From Anisodus tanguticus (lineage: Eukaryota; Streptophyta; Magnoliopsida; Solanales; Solanaceae), in the NCBI GenBank assembly GCA_034509755.1, contig CM067541.1, forward strand, positions 24,930,501 to 24,994,500: a stretch of DNA of 64,000 nucleotides. The letters run 5' to 3'. The translations under genes and the position numbers were made by a program. The notes beneath the pieces were generated by a model. That model saw only the letters and a list, made by a program, of their open reading frames with translations. It was not told the origin of the DNA and made no database searches. Shown here piece after piece: positions 32,432 through 44,264 of this stretch. Position 1 is the first letter of the stretch, and every line of letters starts with the position of its first letter.

Positions 32432-34077
32432 AAGTGCAACAACAGATAATAATACATCTTGAAAAACAAGAAACTATACGATACCTAAAACATATTTTAA
32501 AATTGTGACAACACTCAGCGGATTAATATATAATCCATCAAATTATTAATTTAATTAATTTTAAAACTCAATCCGTTCATTTACACGGCTAATAATATGA
32601 TACTCGTTTGGAACCCATTACAATAAGCATGCTGGAACATTGAATAAGTAGTATGATCGGCCATGAATAAGACGGACATTATAATTTTATAGCCGTTAAA
32701 ATCGGCCCATAACGACCCCATGTGTAATTATGTATTTTTTCTCTTTCTAAGTGACAAGTGTAATCATGTTGTTTATGTGTAAATAAAATACTCCATAACA
32801 CTTGACTTTTATTTGTGTTCTTTTAGGAAAATATGTTAATTTATGTTAAACTATACTTTAAATGGCTAGAAATATAAAACAAGAAAAAAGCTAAACTAAC
32901 CAATTAATTACAATGAAAAGTGTGATGCATCATTATATTTATGATATTATAATTATGTTTCTAACTTATTCATGTCGACAATATAAAGAGTTTCTCATAC
33001 TATAAGATCATTAAGAAAATTTTATCTAATAGTAAATATGATTTGATAGTACAGTTCTTTTTTTTTAACTAAAAAAAATAATTAAAGTTTATTAACATTT
33101 TTTTTTCATGTTGATCATCAACTTACTGTGATAGTTTTATGAACTTTTACTTGTGGAATTTGAAACTTAATAATAACATTTATTTTTCAATCACAGTAGT
33201 TTGAAAAGTGGATATTTGTGAATTTTATTAGTTTCTCTATTTGTGAAGGCTGCGAAAACAGATCCTTATAGTCCGACTCTTCCCTAGACTCCGCGCATAG
33301 CGAAAGCTTAGTGCACCAGACTGTCATTTTTTATTCCCTAGGATCTAACCCGAAACCTCAAGTTGAGAGTGAAAATATCTCATCCGTCCTACCTCATTCT
33401 TGTGATGGTAGTGGCGCATGTTTCAATTCTTGCCATTTTTTCCTTCTTCTAATTCTATTTAAAAAATAAATAAATTGTATAGTTCATTTTTTTTTTGTGT
33501 AACCATCTATTAACCAAAATTTATTGGACCGATAAATTCAAATTTGCACCGTTTATGAGATTTCTTAAAGAAGGAAAAAAACCTCTCATTATCAAAGGCT
33601 ACTCCATATTTCAAGGGCTCGACATAATTTCTGCTGTCTCTTTAATCTAAGAATATCAAGACAATATGATTTGACTTAGATATTGTTGGAGTGTCATGGC
33701 AAATACAAATGTTAGAGAATGAATTATTGCAGCAAATTAAGCCACTGCTTTATTCACATGCTGTTGGTTATTATTTCAGAAAATAAGTATCGAATCCAGA
33801 AATTCGGTGACCATTTTCTTTTGACATTGTGATTATCTAATAATTAGAATCGGTCCCTTTTTATATCTTATGGATTATGATATTAAATACATTTAGAGAA
33901 TGATTATGTGTAGTTAATAAATCTAAAATAAAAAATAAAGAAAAGAAAATTCAAACGAATCGTGTGAAAGCTAAAAACGTTGTTTTATGCTTTAATAGAC
34001 CTAAGCACTACTACTACTATTTGTTTTTTGTTTAAAGAGGGGAACCTTCGCATTTAAAGGTATTAACTTTTCAGCTT
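32432..34077. other. Intergenic, partly an arm of a large imperfect inverted duplication
   Basis: No gene seen. From about 33110 onward the sequence is imperfectly complementary to blocks between 36560 and 38490 (see the inverted duplication entry). Confidence 0.5.
33254..33336 (-). repeat. SINE-like element, diverged (same family as 6979-7091)
   Basis: Read on the minus strand it gives AGTCTGGTGCACTAAGCTTTC, GCTATGCGCGGAGTCTAGGG and AAGAGTCGGACTATAAGGATC, a diverged version of the GGCAGCCCGGTGCACTAAGC family. Confidence 0.6.
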
Positions 34078-34085
34078 GGCATAGT

Positions 34086-34824
34086 TAGGGGTGGGCAAAA
34101 AACCGGAGAACCGAAAAAACCGAACCGAATCAGGATTTAGTGATTCGGTTCGATTTTTTAATTCTGGATACGAACCGAATCGAAAAAACCGAATTAAATA
34201 TATAATTATTCTTATTTATTAGGCTACTACTATCTCTTGAATCATAGCCATTGAAGTCAATCTATGAAGTTTTTATGGAAGTCGAATGCGACATGAACTT
34301 GATTAACATATCACTGAAGGATTGACATAAAATGTAGGGAGAGAAAGTAAGTTGTAAATTGGTGAAACTTTAAATGGTCATAAATCTGCGCTTGGAATTC
34401 CGTTTTACCCAAAAAAGTTTTTTGATTTTGGGTATTTTTTCGAGACGGGCCGACCCAAACTGCCACAAGGCGGTTTGGCGCAGCCAATTTTTACGAAAAC
34501 GTCCGTTTTCCCAATCAATTTGTGTTTTCCCCCAAATCTTTAGTAAACATCTCACGATACACAATAGATTTCAACGTCGAAATTTCATGGTAGTGTAGGT
34601 GTGAATGTCAATTTCAGTTTTGAAAATTCAATTAAAAAAAATCATCGACCCGACCCGGCCCACTAGAAAAAAATGATATAATCCGATACGTTCGGCGATA
34701 TAAACCGAACATATATATATTTTTAAAAAAAAGTTATATTCAATTTTTTTTAAAAGTTTGATTTTTATTCGGTTCATATTTTTCGGATACAAAACCGAAC
34801 CGAACCGATATACGCCCACCCCTA
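34086..34824. mobile_element. Non-autonomous hAT element, 739 bp
   Basis: Ends TAGGGGTGGGCAAAAAACCG and the complement of TATACGCCCACCCCTA form terminal inverted repeats. The flanking 8-mers are GGCATAGT and GACATAGT (seven of eight match). Subterminal CCGAACCGAA repeats occur at both ends. No transposase frame. It interrupts the left arm of the large inverted duplication. Confidence 0.8.
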
Positions 34825-35451
34825 GACATAGTTGGAGCATAGTCCCACCGTAATTAAAGTTAGAATTGAAAATCACTTTTATATTTTATTAGGTTAGTGT
34901 TATTATTGATTAGACATGTAATCATTTGTACACTATCAATGTAATTTAAACTGTTATAACATGTTACATATTGTTCTATTCTAAATTCTATATTAATAAT
35001 TAATGTTATTAAATATAGTTATCTGCAATTTTTAAGTGATCCAATAAGCATATAAATATTTCTTGCACTGTAAATATATAAAACTTAAACTCATTGAGAA
35101 ATAGTTATTATCATGGACTTACCGTACAAGATTGAAAAGTTGCTAACACATACTAATATTATTGAAGAAACTCCTTGAGTCCAGGTAGAAATCACTTACG
35201 TCTAACGAGTGAGTTCAAATTAGTCGGACTAGTGGATTTCCAATATCGGATTATTAGGAAAAAGACGTTGACCCACTAGATACAATACTTTATTTTAATT
35301 TTAAAAGTAATGATGTTTTTTTAATTATCTATTTTGTTTTAAATTATTAATTAAGGGGATATGATCAAGATATGAGTCACCTGGAAATGGGGTGGCATAA
35401 ACGGACATCCCAAATCTAGGACTACCTTTCGTTTTGTAAAGACAAATCAAG

Positions 35452-36362
35452 AAAGGAAAATTTACATGGCATGAATAATTATTAGTATCTAATTATATTT
35501 AGTAATTATAGTTTGTTTTAGTTACATTCCATAGCTAAAAATTATATGTTAATTATCATGCATAGCTATATCAAAATATATTAGGTTTGTGGCTTGTATT
35601 TATCCCTCTTCTCTTCCCCTCACCTCTCGCTCTATGTTGCCGCCTCACTGTCGTCATCGCCGGAGGAGCGACGACCACCGTCAAATATGAGCTTCGTCGG
35701 AGATTGCCTCGCCTCCCTCCAGATCTGGCCAGTACCGATCACCTCTTTCTCTCCATCCAGATCTGAGCTTCACCAGAGATCCCTCCAGTCAGATCGGAGA
35801 TCCCTCCCAGATCGGTCATCGCTGTCCTCACCTCCCTCTAGATCTGGTCGGTGTTGGTCACCTCTCTCTCTCTCTCTCCGTCCAAATCTGAGCTTCGAGG
35901 GAGATCCCTCCCGTCAGATTGAGAATTTTATTTTTCGATCAGAGCCCATTTTATTTTAAATTGGAGTGTATTTTATTTTCTTGTATCTCAGATTAGGGTG
36001 TATTTTATTTCTTGTATTCAATTGTTGAGTGTATTCATAATTTTTAGTGTAAAATTCAGTGTTTGGAGGTATATTTTATTTCTTGTATTTTGAAGGAGAT
36101 TTTTTTGTATACAAATAAAATAAAGTGAATTTGAATACAATTTTTAAATATAATAAATTGAATACAATGTAAAAGTAGTTACAAATGAATACAGCTGAGA
36201 TAAATATATCTGACTTGAATACAATTGAGTTGAATACATCTGACTTGAATACAGCGAGCCGAATTTTGAATACACTTTACTGTAGCTACGAAATGTAATT
36301 ATCAAAAGTATAACTATGGCTAAAAAAAATCCAAAGTATAGTCATTTGTGTAAGTTTCACAT
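35452..36362. mobile_element. Mutator-like or other TIR insertion, about 0.9 kb
   Basis: Comparing the duplicated copies at 35351-36580 and 39152-39520 defines an extra block here. Its ends are partly complementary: ACATTCCATAGCTAAA on the left and TAGCTACGAAATGTAATTA with TATGGCTAAA on the right. The middle is C/T-rich with repeated AGATCTG and TCCCTCC words, then a tract of repeated TTGAATACA. A 121-codon frame at 35594-35959 is Ser/Arg/Pro-rich and looks compositional. Family assignment is tentative. Confidence 0.5.
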
Positions 36363-37177
36363 CAATAAACAGTAACAAAGACCAACTTTCTTTTTAATTT
36401 AATCTGGAAAAAAACCTCGTTGAGATGAGAAAAGGCAAATATCCAGGCAAAAAATTTAATCTTGATCAAATTTTTTACTCATCTTCCCTATGTTATGCTT
36501 CCACTAGTGGGTTCATTTATTCTTTTTTTCACGTTTTTCAATGAAAATATCTTTGAATCTTCTAGTTGTATACATCGACGATGCAAGAATTATTTATATT
36601 AAAAACTCTATTCATTAACATTGATTAATAACCTACAATAATAATAACAAACATGTTATAACCGGTTAACTTTAATGGTTTAAAAAGTCATTACATTGAA
36701 AATGTATAGATAACTTAAATATTTAAACTAGGCACGTCTAATCAAATAAAATGTTAACCTAAAAGTACCAATTTTCTAATTAAGAAACAGCATAAAAGAG
36801 GTCTTTAATTCTAAACTTTAATTATGGTGGCACTACGCTTTAATTATGCCAAGCTGAAAAGTTGACCTTTAAATACGAAGGTTCCTCTCTTTAAACAAAG
36901 AAAATAGTTGTAGTGATTAGCTTAAATAAAGCCTAAAGCAGCGTTTAAATAATTAACTACACATAATCAATCTATAAATGTAATTAAAAATCAAAATGGA
37001 TAAAATATAATAAGTGATTGATTCTAGATTATTAAACAACCACATAGTCAAAAGAAAATGGTCACCGAATTTCTGGATTCGATGTTTATTTTTAAAATCA
37101 TAACCGACAGCATATAAATAAGGCAGTGACATTGCTATAAAAAAATATCATATTCTAACATTGTAACTAGCCATGAC

Positions 37178-38135
37178 TAGAGCTCAGGCAAAGAGCCGGG
37201 CCAGCTCGGGCTCGGCTCAATTGAATTTAGCTCGGCTCAACTCAGCTCGTTTCGAGAAAAAGTTCGGTTCGACTCGGTTCGGTTTTAGTTGAATTTTGGC
37301 TCGGCTCGGTTAAAGCTCGATCAAGCTCGGTTCGGTCATAGCTCGATCAAGCTCGGTTCAGCTAGCTTGGCTCGATTTAAGAATTAATATTCATTCATTA
37401 CGCTCAATTACTAAGTACATTACAAATTTAACTTAACATACTACGTTAATTAAACAGTTATATAGTTCATATTTTTATTTGACGTAAGTAAAATTCTAAC
37501 CATAATGTAACTTAAGCGTAGTATATGAGTAGGGGTATTCATGGTTTGATTTGAGTAGATTTTGATTAAAATCAAAATCAAATCAATTCAATCGGTTTGT
37601 CAATTATTAAAATCAAATCAAATCAATATAATACATATTTATCTATTTGGTTGTTGTCAGTTCTGTTCGGTTATTAAGAAATCTAATTATATGTAGTCTC
37701 CTTTTCTTCTTCGTACAATTATAAAAGAATTTTTCATCCTCTGCCAATTTATAATCCTTTGCTATCTTTTTATTATGGTGGCTATAATTTTCTTGAATTA
37801 TGTAATATAAAACTTGTTTAATCACAATCATACACTTTCTTAAATCATATTTTTTTATTTATTAAGAATATTATTTTTAACAATTCACTACAACTAAAAT
37901 TATCACATTCTTGACTTAATAATGTAAATATTTTTTTTATGATAGCTTATTCAATTACGATCAGACTTCCTTAAATTATATTTTTGATTTAATACAAAAG
38001 AGTCAACTCAGTTAAGCTCAGGATCGGCTCGGGCTCAATCAAAATATGGAAAAGTTGCCCGACTCGACTCGATACTATTTAAAGCTCGATTAGGCTCAGC
38101 TCGATATAGATTAGGCTCGGTTGGACTCGGCTCGA
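37178..38135. mobile_element. hAT-like non-autonomous insertion, 958 bp
   Basis: An exact 8-bp duplication GCCATGAC flanks it (37170-37177 and 38136-38143). Both ends carry many copies of GGCTCGG / CTCGGCTC words. Terminal repeats are weak (TAGAGCTCAGGC against the complement of GACTCGGCTCGA). A second motif resembling a hAT end, TAGGGGTATTCATGG, begins near 37532 inside it, so a nested insertion is possible. No transposase frame. Confidence 0.65.
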
Positions 38136-38774
38136 GCCATGACACTCCAACAATATTATCAAGTCAAATCATATAGTCATGACATTCTTAGACTAAAGAG
38201 GCAATAAAAACTATGTTATATCTTAAAAATGGGAAAATTTTGGCGAGGGGAGCATTTTATATTTAATTGATCTTAAATGATATAAATTTAAATTAAGAAT
38301 TGAAGCATGCACTACTACCATCCCATGAATCAAGTGGGATGGGCGAGATTCTTCCGCCCTCAACTAAAAATTTCATATTAGATTCATGGGAATAGAGAAA
38401 AATATACATTTCACAAGTATCTACTTTTCAGCTTCTTAATTGAAAAATAATCATTTTTATGAATTTCAAATTTCACAAGTAAAACGTCAGGACATTATTA
38501 CCACCAATTCACCTGTAGAATTTAAAGCTCCACTACAATGACTATTTATTAATAGAGTTGAAAAGTTACCAGCCCATACTATTACTAATGAAGGAGCTCC
38601 TAGTAAAAGCATTTTTCATTCAATGGCTTATTGAATTAGTCAACTTTAAATACTATCTGATTAGATTAAATAAAAAAAGAACCATCACAATTTTTTCATA
38701 TTTTTAAATATATTTTGTTTTAAAATCTGCTGGTTCAAAGTAATATTGTCTTTTAAATTATTTACTTCTTTTAA

Positions 38775-39118
38775 AACGATAATACAGTCAGTGTAATTTA
38801 ATAAGTGGAGTCTGGAAGAAATAAGATATACTCAGATCTTATCTCTATCTTTGCGGGGCGGAGAAATTATTTTTTATAGACCCTCAGCTTAAAAGAAATA
38901 TAATCAATGCAGGGCTGCATGAAAAATAAGACAGTAAAAAATCAAAATACAAAATAAATGATACAACATAGTAATACAAACATAAAGATAATAATCCACA
39001 CGATACCAAAATAATATAATTAAAAAAAGGAGAAGAAAAGATGAAAAGGCTAGCTATCCCCCTCTACTCAAATCTTTCTATCACGTCCTCTGAAACTAGG
39101 TCATATTCCATCTAATAA
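38775..39118 (-). mobile_element. RTE LINE 3' end fragment
   Basis: On the minus strand the TS-like tail (CTGAGGGTCTATAAAAAATA, CCAGACTCCACTTATTAAATT) is preceded by a block (plus strand CTAGCTATCCCCCTCTACTC and CTATCACGTCCTCTGAAACT) typical of RTE LINE 3' regions and shared with 4632-4915. It lies in the direct-duplication copy nearer the gene and is absent from the other copy, so it inserted after the duplication or was lost from one copy. Confidence 0.65.
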
Positions 39119-39520
39119 AACTCTCAAGTTCTCCTTTTAGATATATATAATTAAGGGGATAGATATAATCAAGATATCTGTCACCTAGAAATGGGTGGCA
39201 TAAACGGACAGCCAAAATCTAGGACTGCCTTTCGTTTAGTAAAAGACAAATCAACAAACCGTTACAAAAACCAACTTTTTTTTTTTTATCTAAAACAAAA
39301 TTAAAATCTCTTTGAGATGAGAAAAAGGATATAGCTTTGCTCTATTCATATACATGATATCATATATATCCAGAAAAAAATTAATCTTTATCCATTCTTT
39401 TACTCATCTTCCCTATCTTATTTTTCCACTAGTGGGTTCATTATTCTGTTTCACATTGAAAAAAATGATTTTTTCAATTAAATTTCACATCTTTTTGAAT
39501 CTTCTAGTGGGGTTTCCTTT

Positions 39521-40954
39521 TTTTTTTTTTTTTCAATTCTTGCATTGTTTTTTCACTTTATTTTTGCATTTTGGTTTGTGGGTTTTTGAAGAATGATCAT
39601 TTCTTGATTCTTTTGAAGGAAAAAAAAGGATATAGCTTTGTGCTATTCATATATCTCAAATATATCCATAAAAATATAATCTTGAGCCATTCTTTATCTC
39701 AAATTCACAAAAAAGATTGATTCTTTCTTTCATATTTCTTTGAATTTTCTAGTGGGGATTCCTTTTTTTTTTTTTTTTTTTTTGCATTGTGTTTTCACTT
39801 TATGTTGTTATTTGGTTTGTGGGTATTTGAGGAATGAGCATTTCTTTATTTTTTTTTAGTAGAGAAAAAGAAGAAGGGGGAAGATGGGTGATTTTTGTTT
39901 TTTGAAGGGAGATTATTTCATGGTGATTGGTTATTGTTGACAAATTGTTCTGTTGAATGGGTTAATTCTTCTGGATTTAGGTAAAGTTCAAAATTCCTCA
40001 GCTCTGTTTATGTAGTGATTATTTGTTGTTATAGTTCTCTTAATATTGAGATTGTCTGTTTCTTGATAAAAAAATATTACATAATTCATATTAATGGCCT
40101 TTTTGTTTTACCTTTTTCCCCCTTTTGTGTTTGTTGGTGTGGTTGAGCCGAGTTTCTATCGGAAACAACCTCTCTTCCCAACAAAAGTTAGAGTTAAGGT
40201 CTGCGTACATGCTACCCTCCCCAGACCCCACCTTGTGGGTTGTTGTTGGGGTGGTTGAAGGGAGGGGTTGCTTGAAAGAAACTGATATATAGAGGATATG
40301 AGACTTGTTAAGCCTGAAAATTATATGAATTTGGATGTCAAATTACTTTCTCTTACATTTTACATTTTTGGAAATTGATTTTAGATCTGATTTTCTTATT
40401 TTTAGTACTTTCTCTTTTTCATTTTCATATTGTATAATGTTGGCCTGAGTTGAATTTAAATGAGGAACATGGTCGGTAAGGATTCATATAGCTGACTCCA
40501 ATTTGTTGGACACTGACGCATAGTTGTAGTAGTTTTTGTTGCTGTATGTATTTGATGAGAGTTGGAGTGCCAAATGGACAGTTGGGCTGTATTTGGGCGG
40601 TTAAAATGGGCTGAGACAATAAATGGGTTGGGTTATTGTCCTGCACAAAAGTTACTTGGGATGAAATGAGCTAAAATGGGCTGAGCTAATAAATGGACGG
40701 GTCATATTTTCATGGGCTAATTTTGCCACCCCTGATGAGAGATGCAACGGTTTATGACTTCTTTTTCTTGGGTGATACTAAATTGGTCAAAGTACCAAAT
40801 GGGATTTTGTTAGTGATCATAGATGAAATTGAATTGTTGGTTGTAAAATGAATAATAAGAGTTACTATATTTTTTGGCAATCATTTATTTATGTGCAATC
40901 TGCTAAATGGTTCTTCTGTTATCGCAGAAAACGTGTAGTTACTTTTCCGGTTAG
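39521..40954 (+). promoter_or_regulatory. Putative promoter, 5' UTR and leader intron of the DUF593 gene
   Basis: A T-rich tract with CTTTTT runs at 39510-39530 and 39762-39782 is followed by a likely 5' UTR exon ending at GATTTAG|GTAAAG (39980/39981). The candidate acceptor is ATCGCAG at 40927, leaving a 27-base leader before the ATG. The roughly 950-base leader intron contains a TS/RTE tail (about 40143-40255). The leader intron is inferred from splice signals only. Confidence 0.5.
40143..40255 (+). repeat. TS SINE / RTE LINE tail
   Basis: It reads GAGCCGAGTTTCTATCGGAA, ACAACCTCTCTTCCCAAC, GGTCTGCGTACATGCTACC and CCCCAGACCCCACCTTGTGG, then GTTGTTG. It is sense with respect to the DUF593 gene. 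Confidence 0.75.
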
Positions 40955-42627
40955 ATGGCTGAAAGTCATATGTCTCAACTTGATGTTGCTTCTTTGAAAG
41001 ACACACTACGTGCTCAACAACAGCTTCTACAGAAGCTTTACAGTGAATTAGATGAGGAAAGAGAAGCCTCTTGTAGTGCTGCTAGCGAGGCGTTATCGAT
41101 GATCTTGCGTCTCCAAGGAGAAAAAGCTGCAGTAAAAATGGAAGCCGAGCAGTACAAGCGCTTAGCTGAGGAGAAAATGTGTCACGCGGAGGAATCCTTA
41201 GCTATTTTCGAGGATCTTTTCTATCAAAAGGAGATGGAGATAGCTGCCTTGGAGTATCAGGTGCAGGCTTATAGGTATAAGCTGTTGACCACGGGCTGTG
41301 TGGACCCCGGGGTCGGTGAATTTAAATATCCGGAGAATTTGTTTCAAAGAAACGAGACTTTAGCGGGAGAAATGAATCTCCAAGCCCTCGGAAGGCGTAA
41401 TTCTGCCCCTCCTTTTCCTCTGAAATTTCTGAAAAAGGGTGCTATGGAAATGGATGATTCAAGTTCAGAAAGAGATTCGAATTCGAAAACAGTGGAGGAA
41501 CACACAGGGCAAGAAATGAACGAGCAGCAGTCGGATACAGAGAAGAAGACAGATATTTCCACGACTGGAAGTATCAATTCGTATTGGCAACAGATTCGTA
41601 AGTTGGATGATCGGGTGAAAGAGATTACAGGAGTTAGCTACGCGAACTTGAGGAGTGAAACGAGGTCTCCTTCGCCACTTTCTCAAAGAAGCATTAAGAT
41701 AAGCAAATCGGAGAACGAAATGTACCAACCAAAGCTTCACGTGAGCAAATCAGAAAATGACACACCTGCTGATTTCGGTTGTTCCCCTAATGTCCTTGAT
41801 GTCTTCGAAGTTCCTCGAGCGGATAAGGATACCATCGACATTGGACTGCCTCCTAAACATGATCGCAAGATCATTTTGCATAGTGATGAAAGGCTCGACA
41901 GACCAGATTCTGCTCAACAAGAGGCTGCAAAACAGTTGGTTAAAGATGAAGCTGATTTGCTAAAGAAGTACTTCGTATCTGCACAGTGCGAGAACAAGTT
42001 ACGAAGAGCAAGTGAAGCTGCTGCCCTTACCTGCCATTTGGCAATATCTCGCCCTACAGCCAGCGTTTCAGAATCTAGTGAGTTTCATCAGCTCAATCGT
42101 ACATCTGAGAGAGTTGAAGTTGGACGAGAGCTGAAGTTGTTACTTGACATTAAGGAGCAACTAAATTTGATGCAATCTGAAATCCAAAGTTTGAAAACTG
42201 ACAAGCTCCCTCCAAGTGATTATGAACCATCCTTACTTCCTCTATCAGAGGTACATACATCTAATTACTGCCCTTTCTTCTGATTATAATTAGGGATGAT
42301 TACTTTTTTGGACCCTTCTAACGTGGGATGCTTTGTGCACCGGGCTATCCTTCCTTCTTTTTTTTAAGTACATTTTTGGACCACTCCAAAAAGTAATAGC
42401 CAACAAATGTATATGTTTTTTATATAAAGTATAAATATACATAAAATATACATATAATATCCATAATCAGTGTATATGCTTGTATATTTTGGCTAATGCC
42501 CGTAGTTAATTTTGGCCGAGGCCAAAAATGACCAAATCCCATTACTCATCTTCAGTCACATTACATGTGAAAATGCTAATAACATGCTTACCATTTTGAA
42601 CAGGCGATGATTCACTTTTGGCTCTGA
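40955..42627 (+). CDS. GTD-binding (DUF593, zein-binding / MyoB-type) domain protein
   Basis: The first coding exon is 40955-42250; a donor (TCAGAG|GTACAT) and acceptor (AACAG|GCGATG) join it to 42604-42627, ending AMIHFWL-stop. The protein is 439 residues. Residues about 14-111 form a coiled-coil DUF593 domain with the family words EEREAS...AASEALSMILRLQGEKAA, QYKRLAEEK and KEMEIAALEYQVQAYR. This domain binds the globular tail of plant myosin XI in characterised family members. The middle is Ser/Glu-rich and probably disordered; a second short coiled coil lies near 385-412 (ELKLLLDIKEQLNLMQSEI). No N-terminal membrane segment is seen, unlike the classic membrane-anchored MyoB proteins, so a soluble role is likely. 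Without splicing, the frame would instead end HTSNYCPFF at 42283. Confidence 0.9.
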
Positions 42628-43779
42628 CCGATCTATCAAAAGCTTGAGTGACAGCATTCACCAGGAATAGCCTCAGCTCTTACATAATCAAGATGCTGCA
42701 ATTTGTTGAAGTTAGTTGTTCTCTGTGATTTCTGAATAGTGTAAGAGTAGTTTTGGCTTTATCAGTTTGTGTGGTGGCGAAGAGATTGAATACGTTGTAA
42801 ATTGACCACGTTGAGTGTACAGTATTGTATAGCATGCATCTCATCAACTTAGTTGCATCAAGAGAGGAGTGTTTTTCACATTTGTTATCCTGTTTTTGGT
42901 TTTAACATTTTGTCATCAGGTTTTTTGTTTTGTATATTTGAAATACTAATTCGAGTGGTGGAATGAAAAGGAGCGGAATAGTATTTGTTGATTGATATAG
43001 CTGATTCAACTAGTGTATATTAACGTGTAATTGTTGTTGTATTTGAAATTCTGATTTGCAATGTTAATCCAAAAGTTTTCTGGAAATCACTGGTATCTAG
43101 TCTGTCATTTTACGCCTTATATGATGGATCCTTGGTCCTACAATGGTGTTGTTTTTCTTGGCTACCATACACCAAAGCTAGCTTTTTGAATCTCTAAGCA
43201 CAATTGAGTGCTAAACGTTATATTGCTGGGACTTTTCAAAAATATTGTTGCACCCTTGTTGGATCCTCCAAAAATGCATTACTTTGAGTCCGAGTAACAT
43301 AGGCTAAAAGTAGCGATACTTCATTACCAAGCAGGAGATTTGCCATCAAATTTGAATGTTGGGACTTCATCTTGAGTTTATGTATAAGGAAAACAATTCT
43401 ATCTTTACCCTATTTGCACAATATACCTTTTCAACGAATGGGATTCAGCTGAACCCTTTCCCTCTTACTTGCTCCGCTCTTGGATGTAATTTTTTTCCGC
43501 CCGTGACATCATTAATTGGTGTAGGATTAAAGACTAGGTCTAGAATTCGAGTCACATCGACCTTCCCTCTCATCTCAGGGTGAGGCAAGGGATTGTTTCA
43601 AATGTTCGTTTTCCAATATCTCGACTGTTCAAAAAGTTTGAAAGCTGGTGATGACAAAGTTAGAGTTGGTCTACAACAGAACTGAGTGATATGTTGTATT
43701 ATATTTCCATTTCTTGTAATTGTTATGTTTCTTATTTCTACGTTGTGGGATTTCACTATGTTGTTATGTTTCTTATTTT
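42628..43779. other. 3' flank of the DUF593 gene
   Basis: It contains the likely 3' UTR (about 42628-42900). A stretch near 43245-43310 (ACCCTTGTTGGATCCTCCAA) resembles a common Solanaceae MITE end. No gene seen. Confidence 0.4.
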
Positions 43780-43784
43780 CTAGC

Positions 43785-44264
43785 TGTTAAAACTAGTTAA
43801 TGAATAAAGCTAGCTAAGTTGGTGTGAATGAGAAATGGAAAAGGCAAAGGCCTTTCCGAACAGTCACCAACCTATTCCGAAGAGGCACCTTCGAGGCTAT
43901 ATAAACTGAGGCAATGCCTCATTTTTAATACACAATTTTTTTTTCCTGCATCTGAAATTCTGCATTCTTTTTCACAAATAAAACTATCGAGTCTTACTGT
44001 GTTTCGTTGCCAACTTTGAGTTCGTCGAAGGCGTTTGTTGTACCGCTACTCCTGCGACAGGTATATCCGTTTTATCCTGGGAGGAAGTAATCCATAACCT
44101 CGGGTATAGTGAGGGGATTAAATTCCTTAAGGACACACAGTGAATTCTATGGTCTCGGATATTTTCTTACTTCTGCATTATTTTTCCAGTTTATGTTTTT
44201 CTGGTTTTGGTTTTTCCGTTTGGTTTCTGTTTTTCCTGATTTTTTGAACACAGGCCCGATAACA
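43785..44264 (+). repeat. 5' LTR of copia-3
   Basis: It starts TGTTAAAACTAG and ends CCCGATAACA, 480 bases. Confidence 0.94.
43898..43905 (+). promoter_or_regulatory. TATA box and start-proximal hairpin in the copia-3 LTR
   Basis: TATATAAA is followed within three bases by a perfect small inverted repeat, GAGGCAATGCCTC (43908-43920). Transcription would be expected to start near 43930. Both LTRs keep this arrangement. Confidence 0.6.

Larger units (their letters stand above)
33600..39520. repeat. Rearranged block with direct and inverted duplications upstream of the DUF593 gene
   Basis: Inverted pairing: 33600-34085 continued at 34825-34990 is complementary to 36560-37177 continued at 38136-38215, sharing ATCCAGAAATTCGGTGACCA and AACTTTTCAGCTTGGCAT. 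Outer parts near 33110-33240 pair with 38395-38490. Direct pairing: 35130-35190, 35351-35450 and 36362-36580 match 38560-38615 and 39152-39520, sharing GGTGGCATAAACGGACA and TTCCACTAGTGGGTTCAT. A third short direct copy lies at about 39620-39775. Each copy has later insertions (34086-34824, about 35452-36362, 37178-38135, 38775-39118). Confidence 0.8.

Noticed and set aside
35594..35959. 121-codon Ser/Arg/Pro-rich frame as a possible gene
   Set aside because: The composition follows the repeated AGATCTG and TCCCTCC words, it lies wholly in a block absent from the duplicate copy, and it has no domain.
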